DNA of 64,000 bases from Fodinicola acaciae (GTDB lineage: Bacteria; Actinomycetota; Actinomycetes; Mycobacteriales; HKI-0501). Positions 15,801-23,393 of this stretch are shown here, in pieces. The position numbers and the translations under genes were made by a program. Within the stretch, counting starts at the first letter, position 1, and each line of letters opens with the position of its first letter. The stretch covers positions 1-64,000 of the forward strand of contig NZ_WOTN01000002.1 in the NCBI RefSeq assembly GCF_010993745.1, in the 5' to 3' direction. Below the pieces are notes generated by a model. That model was not told where the DNA came from. It did no database searches and saw only the letters and a list, made by a program, of their open reading frames with translations.

Positions 15801-18161
15801 ATGCCCGGGAATGAGACCTACCTCGCCGAAGCGGCGAAGGTGGACCTCACCGGCCCCAACGTGACCTACGTGGTCATCGTGGCCGTCATCGCACTGATAG
15901 CGCTCGCCGCTTCGTTCGCACTGGTGCGAGTGGTGCTCGCCGCACCGCAGGGGACACCGAAGATGCAGACGATCGCTGCCGGTGTCCAGGAAGGAGCCTC
16001 GGCGTTCCTCAACCGCCAGTTCAGGACGCTCGCCATCTTCGGCGTGCTCGCGCTGGTGCTGCTGTCGCTGTTGCCGGCCGACACCGTCGGCATCCGGATC
16101 GGCCGTTCGGTCTTCTTCCTGGTCGGCGCGGTGTTCTCCGGCATCATCGCGTACGCCGGCATGGGGATGGCCACTCGCGCCAACCTGCGGGTCGCGGCGG
16201 CCGCGCGGGACGGCGCCAAGGGCTCCGCGACCGCGATGGGGATCGCCTTCAAGACCGGCGGCGTGGTCGGCTTCATGACCGTCGGCCTCGGCCTGCTGGG
16301 CGCCAGCCTGGTGGTCTTCATCTTCCAGGGTGAGGCCCCGAAGGTGCTGGAGGGCTTCGGCTTCGGCGCCGCCCTGCTGGCCATGTTCATCCGTGTCGGT
16401 GGCGGCATCTTCACCAAGGCCGCGGACGTCGGCGCCGACCTGGTCGGCAAGGTCGAGCAGGGGATCCCGGAGGACGACCCGCGTAACGCCGCGACCATCG
16501 CCGACAACGTCGGCGACAACGTCGGCGACTGCGCCGGCATGGCCGCCGACCTGTTCGAGTCGTACGCGGTCACCCTGGTCGCCGCGCTGATCCTCGGTGG
16601 CGCCGCGTTCGGCTCCGCGGGCCTGGTCTTCCCGCTGATCGTGCCGGGCATCGGTGTCATCACCGCCATCCTCGGCGTGCTGATCACCCGGCTGCGGCCG
16701 AGCGACAAGAGCGGCATGACCGCGATCAACCGCGCGTTCTTCATCTCGGCCGCGGTCTCCGCGGTGCTCTGCGCGATCGCCGTCTTCCTCTACCTGCCGA
16801 GCAAGGTCTCCGCGCTGCCCGGCATCGCGGCCGAGGTGGCCAGCCAGTCCGGCAACCTCAACCCGCAGGTCATCGCGCTCGGCGCGGTGCTGATCGGCAT
16901 CGTGCTGGCGGTCGTCATCCAGCAGCTCACCGGCTATTTCACCGAGGTCGGCGGCAAGCCGGTCACCGAGGTCGGCAAGACCTCGCTGACCGGTCCGGCC
17001 ACCGTGGTGCTGTCCGGCTTCACGCTGGGCCTGGAGTCGGCCGTCTACACCGCCGTCATCATCGGCATCGCGGTCTTCGGGGCGTTCATCCTCGGCGGCG
17101 GCTCGATCATCCTCGGCCTGTTCGCCATCTCGCTGGCCGGCTGCGGCCTGCTGACCACCGTCGGCGTCATCGTCGCGATGGACACCTTCGGCCCGATCTC
17201 GGACAACGCGCAGGGCATCGCCGAGATGTCCGGTGACATCGACGAGGCCGGCGCGCGCGTGCTGACCGACCTGGACGCGGTCGGCAACACCACCAAGGCC
17301 ATCACCAAGGGCATCGCGATCGCGACCGCCGTGCTGGCCGCCACGGCGCTGTTCGGCGCCTTCAGCGACGAGGTCAAGGCGGCCGTGCCGGCCGGGGCAC
17401 TCAACGGCCTGGACGAGGCCGCCAAGTACGCGTACGAAGGCGTGCTGAACGTCGCCAACCCGGCCAACCTGATCGGCCTGATCATCGGTGCCGCGGTGGT
17501 GTTCCTGTTCTCCGGCCTGGCGATCAACGCGGTCACCCGCGCGGCCGGCGCCATCGTGTTCGAGGTGCGGCGGCAGTTCAAGGAGATCCCCGGCATCATG
17601 GAGGGGACGACCCGGCCGGAGTACGGCAAGGTGGTCGACATCTGCACCAAGGACTCGCTGCGTGAGCTGGCCACTCCCGGCCTGCTCGCGGTGATGGCGC
17701 CGATCGCGGTCGGCTTCGGCCTCGGCGTCGGCGCTCTCGGCGCGTATCTGGCCGGCGCCATCGCCACCGGCGTGCTGATGGCGATCCTGCTGGCCAACTC
17801 CGGCGGTGCCTGGGACAACGCGAAGAAGATGGTCGAGGACGGCGAGTTCGGCGGCAAGGGGACCGACGCGCATGCCGCGACCGTCATCGGCGACACCGTC
17901 GGCGACCCGTTCAAGGACACCGCGGGCCCGTCGATCAACCCGCTGATCAAGGTGATGAACCTGGTCTCGCTGCTGATCGCGCCGGCGATCGTGTACTTCT
18001 CGCTCGGTGCCGGCGACAACCCGGCGGTGCGCTACAGCATCGCCGCGGTGGCGGTGATCGTCATCATCGCGGCCGTGTGGGTCAGCAAGCGGCGCGCCAC
18101 CTCGGTCGGCGGCGACACGCCGTCCAACTCCGAGAAGGCGACCGCTGGCAACGCGGCCTAG
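15801..18161 (+). CDS. hppA: Membrane H+-translocating pyrophosphatase (K+-independent type)
   Basis: 786 residues with about 16 membrane helices. It hydrolyses pyrophosphate and pumps protons across the cell membrane. Signature segments are all present: DVGADLVGKVEQG, NVGDNVGDCAGMAADLFESY, and near the C-terminus DTVGDPFKDTAGPS. The cation-dependence position reads GNTTKAITKG (K near residue 499), the lysine typical of K+-independent enzymes; K+-dependent ones have Ala there. Start ATG 15801 has AGGAGG five bases upstream (15791-15796). The gene occupies the same neighbourhood (between bldG and topA) as in Streptomyces. The 215 bp upstream hold its promoter; I see no riboswitch. Confidence 0.95.
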   Translation: MPGNETYLAEAAKVDLTGPNVTYVVIVAVIALIALAASFALVRVVLAAPQGTPKMQTIAAGVQEGASAFLNRQFRTLAIFGVLALVLLSLLPADTVGIRIGRSVFFLVGAVFSGIIAYAGMGMATRANLRVAAAARDGAKGSATAMGIAFKTGGVVGFMTVGLGLLGASLVVFIFQGEAPKVLEGFGFGAALLAMFIRVGGGIFTKAADVGADLVGKVEQGIPEDDPRNAATIADNVGDNVGDCAGMAADLFESYAVTLVAALILGGAAFGSAGLVFPLIVPGIGVITAILGVLITRLRPSDKSGMTAINRAFFISAAVSAVLCAIAVFLYLPSKVSALPGIAAEVASQSGNLNPQVIALGAVLIGIVLAVVIQQLTGYFTEVGGKPVTEVGKTSLTGPATVVLSGFTLGLESAVYTAVIIGIAVFGAFILGGGSIILGLFAISLAGCGLLTTVGVIVAMDTFGPISDNAQGIAEMSGDIDEAGARVLTDLDAVGNTTKAITKGIAIATAVLAATALFGAFSDEVKAAVPAGALNGLDEAAKYAYEGVLNVANPANLIGLIIGAAVVFLFSGLAINAVTRAAGAIVFEVRRQFKEIPGIMEGTTRPEYGKVVDICTKDSLRELATPGLLAVMAPIAVGFGLGVGALGAYLAGAIATGVLMAILLANSGGAWDNAKKMVEDGEFGGKGTDAHAATVIGDTVGDPFKDTAGPSINPLIKVMNLVSLLIAPAIVYFSLGAGDNPAVRYSIAAVAVIVIIAAVWVSKRRATSVGGDTPSNSEKATAGNAA

Positions 18162-18171
18162 GTTGGTCTCG

Positions 18172-18702
18172 ATGCGGGGCCGGCGACCTTCGTGGTTGCT
18201 GGCCCCGCTTCTTTGTCTGGCGCTTGCCGCCTGCGGCAGCGGAAAAGTGCCGCCGGAACAGTGGGCCGCCAGGGTGTGCCTTGCGGTGAAACCGTGGTCG
18301 ACGTCGATCAACTCGGCGGTCACCGCGGCACAGCAGAAGATCACCTCCGGGTCGAGTCCGGTGCAGATCAAGGCCGACCTGCTGACGCTCTACGGCGGAG
18401 CCCGCGACGCGTCGACGAAGGCGCTCGGCCAGGTGCAGGCGGCCGGCATTCCGGACGCCGACAACGGTGAGGACGTCGCGAAACAGTTCACCGCGGCGCT
18501 GACGACCGCACGTAACGCTTTCGCGCACGCCGCGACGCGTACGGCCGCACTGTCCACATCGGACAAGGGCGCGTTCTATTCAGCGGTCGTCACGATCGGC
18601 CAGCAGCTGACCCAGGAAAACAGCCAGAACTCGGCCGGGTTCTCCAACGTTTCCTCGACACAGCTGCAAAAAGCGTTCGACACCGTGCCGGAATGTCAGT
18701 GA
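18172..18702 (+). CDS. Hypothetical lipoprotein
   Basis: 176 residues. Lipoprotein signal peptide with lipobox LAAC (MRGRRPSWLLAPLLCLALAACGSG), so it should be anchored on the outer face of the membrane. The mature part is helical, threonine-, serine- and alanine-rich, with two further cysteines (VCLAVKPW and the terminal ECQ) that could form a disulfide. No family recognised. It starts 10 bp after hppA and is probably co-transcribed; a TTG three codons earlier is an unlikely alternative start. Its end overlaps the convergent esterase gene by 7 bp. Confidence 0.75.
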   Translation: MRGRRPSWLLAPLLCLALAACGSGKVPPEQWAARVCLAVKPWSTSINSAVTAAQQKITSGSSPVQIKADLLTLYGGARDASTKALGQVQAAGIPDADNGEDVAKQFTAALTTARNAFAHAATRTAALSTSDKGAFYSAVVTIGQQLTQENSQNSAGFSNVSSTQLQKAFDTVPECQ

Positions 18703-19667
18703 CCGGCTAGATCCCGCGCGGCGAGCCAGTCGATCTGCTCGAGGATCTGGTGGTCGCCGCCGCCTTCGTGCTCGTTCCATTCCCAGACGCGGATGTCCCG
18801 CTCGCCGGCATAATGGTTGTACGCCGCGAAAACCGTCGACGGCGGACAGACCGGATCGCGCAGCGCGACCGAGAAAAGTGCCGGCGGCAGGGATTTCCGG
18901 GCGAGGACGGCACCGTCGAAATAGGACAGTGCGGTGAAGGCGTCCTCGGCCAGCAGGCGATGTGTCTTGCACCAGCGTACGAGCTCCGGATAGGGGCCTT
19001 CGACGGCGAGATCCACGGCACGCCGGAAATGGCACAGGAACGGCACGTCCGACAATACGGCGTCGACACCGTCGGCGAGTGCCCCGGCGGCCAGCGCCAG
19101 TCCGCCGCCCTGGCTGCCGCCAAAGGTGATGACCTTGTCGACGACCGGATGCGTCTTCGCCGCCTCGACCGCGCGTACGGCATCGGCGTAGACGCGGCGA
19201 TAGTAGTAGTTGTCGCGATCCGGCAGGCCGAGCGTGAGAAATCCCGGCACGTGCGGCGTGGCGACCGGCTCGTCCGGCGTGATGCCGACCGACCAGGAGC
19301 TGCCTTGGCCGCGCGTGTCCATGACGAAATGCGCATAGCCAAATGAGGCCCAGGTGAGCGCCTGATGCGGCAACCCGCGGCCGCCGCCATAGCCGACGTA
19401 CTGCACGATGCACGGCAGCTTTTCGTTGTGATGCTTGGGAAGTATGAACCAGCCGGCGACACGCTGGCCGCCGTAGCCGGCGAACCGCACGTCGTACACC
19501 TCGACCGTCCGCAACGCCGTCTCGACCTTCTCGAAGGTCGCGTCGAGCGGATGTCGCCGGGTCTGCTCCAGCGTGTCCGACCAGAACTCGGTCAGGTCAC
19601 TGGGGACGTGCAGGTCAGGTCGGTAGTCGCGCAGCTCGTCGAGCGGACGGTCGATCGCAGCGGTCAT
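18696..19667 (-). CDS. Acetylxylan esterase / cephalosporin-C deacetylase family hydrolase
   Basis: 323 residues. Alpha/beta hydrolase of the AXE1 (CE7) family, which removes acetyl groups from xylo-oligosaccharides and cephalosporin C. Visible: the substrate-pocket segment VQYVGYGGGRG, RGQGSSW (family motif RGQ), GGSQGGG with the nucleophilic serine near residue 183, DPVCPPST for the aspartate, and HEGGGDHQ for the histidine. These order as Ser-Asp-His. No signal peptide, so it is intracellular. ATG 19667 is seven bases after CAGAGT on the minus strand, a leaderless layout. Confidence 0.87.
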   Translation of the reverse strand: MTAAIDRPLDELRDYRPDLHVPSDLTEFWSDTLEQTRRHPLDATFEKVETALRTVEVYDVRFAGYGGQRVAGWFILPKHHNEKLPCIVQYVGYGGGRGLPHQALTWASFGYAHFVMDTRGQGSSWSVGITPDEPVATPHVPGFLTLGLPDRDNYYYRRVYADAVRAVEAAKTHPVVDKVITFGGSQGGGLALAAGALADGVDAVLSDVPFLCHFRRAVDLAVEGPYPELVRWCKTHRLLAEDAFTALSYFDGAVLARKSLPPALFSVALRDPVCPPSTVFAAYNHYAGERDIRVWEWNEHEGGGDHQILEQIDWLAARDLAGH

Positions 19668-19756
19668 GTCGATCACTCTGCCATTGGCCGCCGCGCTTGC
19701 TCACGGCAGAGCCGGCCGGCCCGAGCGACGATGGTCGGGCCGGCCGGCGAACGGTG

Positions 19757-20290
19757 TCAGCAGGCTGTTGAGGTGCTGTAGATCAGCAGCGAGCTCAGCT
19801 TGTCGTTGTCCGCCGCGCCGACGACGGCGACCTTCGCGCCGGCACCCATGCAGCGGGACGTGCCGCCTTTGTTGTCGTCGTAGTACCAGCGCGCGTCCAG
19901 GCCGCGGCGGTTGTACCAGGAGGACATCTGGTCGTTGAAGCCGTACGTGTACATGTTGCGATAGCCGATGGTGTTGAACTGCAGCATCCGCTTGTTGTGG
20001 TCGTACGGTCCGGTGTTGTAGTTGTCCGTCTCGTAAAGGCAGACATAGCCGGGATCGCAGGCGGACAGGCCGTAGACCGCCGGCGAGAGGATCACCGAGC
20101 CGTTGTCCCAGACGACCCGCTGGCCGTCGACCTTCCAGCCGGGAGCGAGCGTCGCTGGATTGATGCCGTGTGCGGCGAGGAATGACTCGCCGGCCGGGGC
20201 GGCGGCAGCCGCCGGTGTGGCCGTCGTGCTCAGCGCCGCGGTCAGCGCGAGCGCTCCGGCCAGCGCGGCCGCGAGGTGTCGCATCCGCAT
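19757..20290 (-). CDS. Secreted peptidase-inhibitor I36 / crystallin-like protein
   Basis: 177 residues. A strong ribosome-binding site (GGGAGGA) precedes ATG 20290, followed by a typical signal peptide (to about residue 31, TATPAAAAAP). The mature protein contains CDPGYVCLYETDNYNTGP, the motif of the peptidase-inhibitor I36 / beta-gamma-crystallin fold family found in secreted actinobacterial proteins, and two more cysteines (SRCMGAG and the terminal TAC) consistent with two disulfides. Family members inhibit metalloproteases, but activity cannot be judged from sequence. Monocistronic. Confidence 0.75.
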   Translation of the reverse strand: MRMRHLAAALAGALALTAALSTTATPAAAAAPAGESFLAAHGINPATLAPGWKVDGQRVVWDNGSVILSPAVYGLSACDPGYVCLYETDNYNTGPYDHNKRMLQFNTIGYRNMYTYGFNDQMSSWYNRRGLDARWYYDDNKGGTSRCMGAGAKVAVVGAADNDKLSSLLIYSTSTAC

Positions 20291-20386
20291 GGTTCCTCCC
20301 TCGAATTCACCGGCGCCTCCGCGGCGCCGGCCCGCAGACACGATGGCCGGCGGCGCTATGCGGTGACTAACCTCGCGCTAACCGGC

Positions 20387-22099
20387 TCAGCGCTGCCAGG
20401 CGTAGCGGCCCGGTGCGTCGGCGAGTACGCGGTGGTTGTGGTTGCCGACGGTCGGTGGCCGGCGGAGTTTTCCGGAGCGTGCGCTCAGCCAGTTTGTCCA
20501 GTCAGGCCACCAACTGCCGGGTGTCTCCTGCGCGCCGGCAAACCACTGGTCCGGCGGTGTCGCGTACGGCCCGTCGCCGGACAGGAAGCTGTCGCAGGCG
20601 AGCAGGCTGCGTACGCGGCCACCGGAGGCGAGGACGAAGCGGGTCGGTCCAGGCAGCAGGCGCAGGCTGGCATAAGCCGACCGCCACGGTGCCAGCTGGT
20701 CCGCCTGACCGGCGACGACGTACGCGGCGGCGCGGATCGACGACGGCGTGACCGCGCGGCCGGCCAGCGCCAGCGTGCCGTCGGCAAACCTGTTGTTCAG
20801 ATAGAAAGTCCGCAGATACGAGGCCAGTGCGGCGGCCGGCACGCGTACGGTGTCGCCGTTCCAGGTCATCACGTCCGAGGCCGGCGGTTCGCGGCCGAGC
20901 ATCCAGTCGTTGACCAGGAAACGCCACCGCAGCGGGTCGGCGCGTACGGCGTCGAAGAAGGCCGCGATGGTGGCGCCCGGCACGAGCGCGCGCTCGGGCA
21001 GCCGGTCCAGCCGCTCCAGCGCCTCCTCGACCGCCAGGCCGACCGGCCCGGGCTCGGAAAAGTCCAGCAACGACCCCAAAAGCGTCAGCGACGAGACACC
21101 GGAGTCGGCGGCGACCGCGGCCAGAGTGCCACCCATGCCAAAGCCGGTCACGTTGACCAGCGGCGAGCCGGTGATGTCACGTATCGCCGCCAACGCCGGC
21201 CGGATGCTCTCGGTGAGATAGTCGTCGAGCGTGATCGAACCGATCGACTCGTCCGGATTTCGATAGCTGATCGCGAAACTCGTGTGTCCACTGTGGACGG
21301 TCCAGTCGACCAGGCTGCGGCCGGGCGCCAGGTCGAGAAGGTAGTACTTGTTGATCCACGGCGGCACGAAGAGCATCGGCGTCGCGTACGTTTTCGGGGT
21401 CCGCGGCTCGTACTGGATGAGCTCGCACAGCCGGTCGCGGAAGACCACGCCGCCCTTGGTCGTCGCCAGGTCCTGGCCGAGGGTGTACGCGCCGTGGTTG
21501 ACCTGCAGCGGCCGGCCGGCGTTGGACACCAGGTCGCGGACCAGGTTGCGGCCACCGCGTACGACGCTGGCGCCGCCGGTGTCGAAGGCCTCCTTCACCG
21601 CGGTCGGGTTGCTGGCGGGAAAATTCGACGGCGCGATCGCGTGTGCGATCTGCTCGACCGCCAGCGTCGCCTTGGCGCGGCTGTCGTCGTCGAGCTCGGC
21701 TTCCAGCACGAGCTGGCGCAGGTGCCGCACGAACGCGGCATGTTGTTGAGCCCAGTGGAAATACCAGGCGTTGTGCAGCCAGGCCGGATCGGTGAACCGC
21801 GGATCGGTGCGGTCGAACTCGATCTCGTCGTCGATTTCCAACCCGGCGCCACGCAATGCCGCGATCAGCGTCAGCCGTACGCTGTCGGCCGCGGTTTCGG
21901 TGGCGATCCGGTTGAACAGCCCGGGATCGCGGCCGAGCGCGCGAGCCAGCTCGGCCAGCCCTTCGCGCAGGCCGGCCGGGTCGATCCGGCTGGACAGCTC
22001 GCTGGCGGCCACCGCGTCGGCGGCGAGCACCGGCAGCGACACCACCGTGCGTACGGCGACGTCGACCACGCTGCGCAGGCTGAATGCCACGATCGGCAC
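20387..22099 (-). CDS. PHA synthase (PhaC)-like protein lacking the catalytic Cys and His
   Basis: 570 residues, GTG start at 22099 preceded by AAGGA (start could also be GTG 22090). It aligns along its length with polyhydroxyalkanoate synthases: TPMLFVPPWINKYYLLDL, GHTSFAISYRNPDES, DDYL, LDFSEPG, MTWNGD, YLNN. However, the lipase-like box GFCxGG reads GFGMGG, so the nucleophilic cysteine is Gly (about residue 321). The Asp of the EDHIVPW-type motif is kept (QADQLAPW, about 467). The last catalytic His (SGHI) is Arg (GGRV, about 495). Thus the polymerisation triad is broken. No phaA, phaB or phasin genes are near. It may bind PHA or CoA esters or have an unrelated role. Confidence 0.8.
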   Translation of the reverse strand: MPIVAFSLRSVVDVAVRTVVSLPVLAADAVAASELSSRIDPAGLREGLAELARALGRDPGLFNRIATETAADSVRLTLIAALRGAGLEIDDEIEFDRTDPRFTDPAWLHNAWYFHWAQQHAAFVRHLRQLVLEAELDDDSRAKATLAVEQIAHAIAPSNFPASNPTAVKEAFDTGGASVVRGGRNLVRDLVSNAGRPLQVNHGAYTLGQDLATTKGGVVFRDRLCELIQYEPRTPKTYATPMLFVPPWINKYYLLDLAPGRSLVDWTVHSGHTSFAISYRNPDESIGSITLDDYLTESIRPALAAIRDITGSPLVNVTGFGMGGTLAAVAADSGVSSLTLLGSLLDFSEPGPVGLAVEEALERLDRLPERALVPGATIAAFFDAVRADPLRWRFLVNDWMLGREPPASDVMTWNGDTVRVPAAALASYLRTFYLNNRFADGTLALAGRAVTPSSIRAAAYVVAGQADQLAPWRSAYASLRLLPGPTRFVLASGGRVRSLLACDSFLSGDGPYATPPDQWFAGAQETPGSWWPDWTNWLSARSGKLRRPPTVGNHNHRVLADAPGRYAWQR

Positions 22100-22116
22100 T
22101 CTAACGAATGATCCTT

Positions 22117-22134
22117 GTTGCCCTATCGGGCAAC
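22117..22134. promoter_or_regulatory. Inverted repeat in divergent promoter
   Basis: GTTGCCC (22117-22123) and GGGCAAC (22128-22134) pair perfectly around TATC. The site lies between the divergent PhaC-like and DUF4157 genes and may be a repressor operator for one or both. No regulator gene is adjacent. Confidence 0.45.
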
Positions 22135-22227
22135 ATGCGCTGCCCTCGCCATGACTGCACGGACCCTTGTCGCTGTGCCGGCCGGCCGGCACCATCGAAA
22201 CGAGGACTCTATCCGCAGGGAGCGGCG

Positions 22228-23028
22228 ATGCGCGGGCACGGCACCGAGAACGACCTGGAACAGACCTTCCGGCCCAAAGGCGACCGGATCGAGCGCGACG
22301 AACCGGCTGGGGAACTGGCTGAGAGCCCGGCACTGATGGGGAAGGCCGCGGCGGCCGGACGCACCGACGTCCTCGGCGCCGCCGGCATGCTCGGCCTGCA
22401 GCGCGCGGTCGGCAACGCGGCCGCCGGCACGCTGATGGAGGAGGAGCGCTCCCCCGTACACGACGTGGTGAACTCCGGCGGCGGCTCGGCGCTGGACGAC
22501 GACACGCGCGCCGACATGGAGTCGCGGATTGGCGCCGACTTCGGCGACGTGCGCGTGCACACCGACAGCGCGGCGCACGAGTCCGCGCAGTCGGTCAACG
22601 CGCACGCGTACACGGTCGGCAACAACATCGTCTTCCAGCGCGACAAGTACGACCCGAGCTCGGACGCCGGCAAGCACATGCTGGCGCACGAGCTGACCCA
22701 CGTCGTGCAGCAGCGCAGCGGGCCGGTGGACGGCACCGACGCCGGCGGCGGCATCCAGGTCAGCGACCCGTCGGACCGGTTCGAGCGCGACGCGGTGGCC
22801 AACGCCGACCGCGTCATGTCGGCGCCGGCACCGGTGCAGACGGCCGCGGCCGGTGGCGCAGGCGCCGCCGTGCAGCGGTGCGGCGACGGCTCGGATCACG
22901 ACCACGGCGCCGAGGTGCAGACGTACGTCCAGCGCGACGAGGCTCCGGCGGAGGAGACCGAGGAGGACCCCACCGCGCAGACTTTCGTCCAGCGCGAGGG
23001 CGAGGAGGAAGAGGAAGCCGCCGAGTAG
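22228..23028 (+). CDS. DUF4157 (eCIS-core) domain protein with VQR repeat tail
   Basis: 266 residues; ATG 22228 follows GCAGGGAG. Residues about 95-170 form the DUF4157 domain: LDDDTRADMESRIGADFGDV, RVHTDSAAHESAQ, NAHAYTVGNNIVFQ, and AHELTHVVQQ, which includes an HExxH zinc-protease-like motif (HELTH). DUF4157 proteins are often cargo or accessory factors of extracellular contractile injection systems. The C-terminus has repeated VQR units (AAVQRCG, TYVQRDE, TFVQREG) in an acidic tail. No injection-system genes are in the window, so this is an orphan. No signal peptide. A strong terminator follows. Confidence 0.78.
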   Translation: MRGHGTENDLEQTFRPKGDRIERDEPAGELAESPALMGKAAAAGRTDVLGAAGMLGLQRAVGNAAAGTLMEEERSPVHDVVNSGGGSALDDDTRADMESRIGADFGDVRVHTDSAAHESAQSVNAHAYTVGNNIVFQRDKYDPSSDAGKHMLAHELTHVVQQRSGPVDGTDAGGGIQVSDPSDRFERDAVANADRVMSAPAPVQTAAAGGAGAAVQRCGDGSDHDHGAEVQTYVQRDEAPAEETEEDPTAQTFVQREGEEEEEAAE

Positions 23029-23041
23029 CTCGTTCCGGATG

Positions 23042-23092
23042 GCCGCAGGGCCTCCCTACGTGCGCCACGCGCACGCGGGGAGGCCCTGCGGC
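23042..23092 (+). terminator. Strong intrinsic terminator after the DUF4157 gene
   Basis: Perfect 15-bp arms GCCGCAGGGCCTCCC (23042-23056) and GGGAGGCCCTGCGGC (23078-23092); the loop itself has a second stem CGTGCGC/GCGCACG. AATTTT follows. It ends transcription 14 bp after the DUF4157 stop. Confidence 0.88.
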
Positions 23093-23393
23093 AATTTTGC
23101 CGGGGTGATCTGAGCGCGACCGCGTCGGTTCGTACAGTGGTCCTACGCGGGGAAGAAATTTTTCCGGCCGCCGGGCCTTCCGGCGCCGGCTCGTACGCGC
23201 GGCGAATCCGCCGGTCAACGGGCCTGTCGCCGGCCTCGGTGTGGGCCTGGCCACGTGGCCGAGGAACAAGCCGGCCGCGCGGTTACGTTTGCTTTTTGGG
23301 TACGTGGGGGTTCACACTCCCCGCCGAACGCATCATGCGTTCACAGACGGTGAGACGACGTTGCAAGTGACGACGCAAGTAATAAGGAGAGCC

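Noticed and set aside
14216-18371. Long minus-strand open frames (14216-15802 and 15693-18371) opposite the pyroglutamyl-peptidase-like gene and hppA
   Set aside because: They lie opposite clear genes, are rich in Arg, His, Asp and Gly as expected for antisense frames of GC-rich genes, and show no family motifs.
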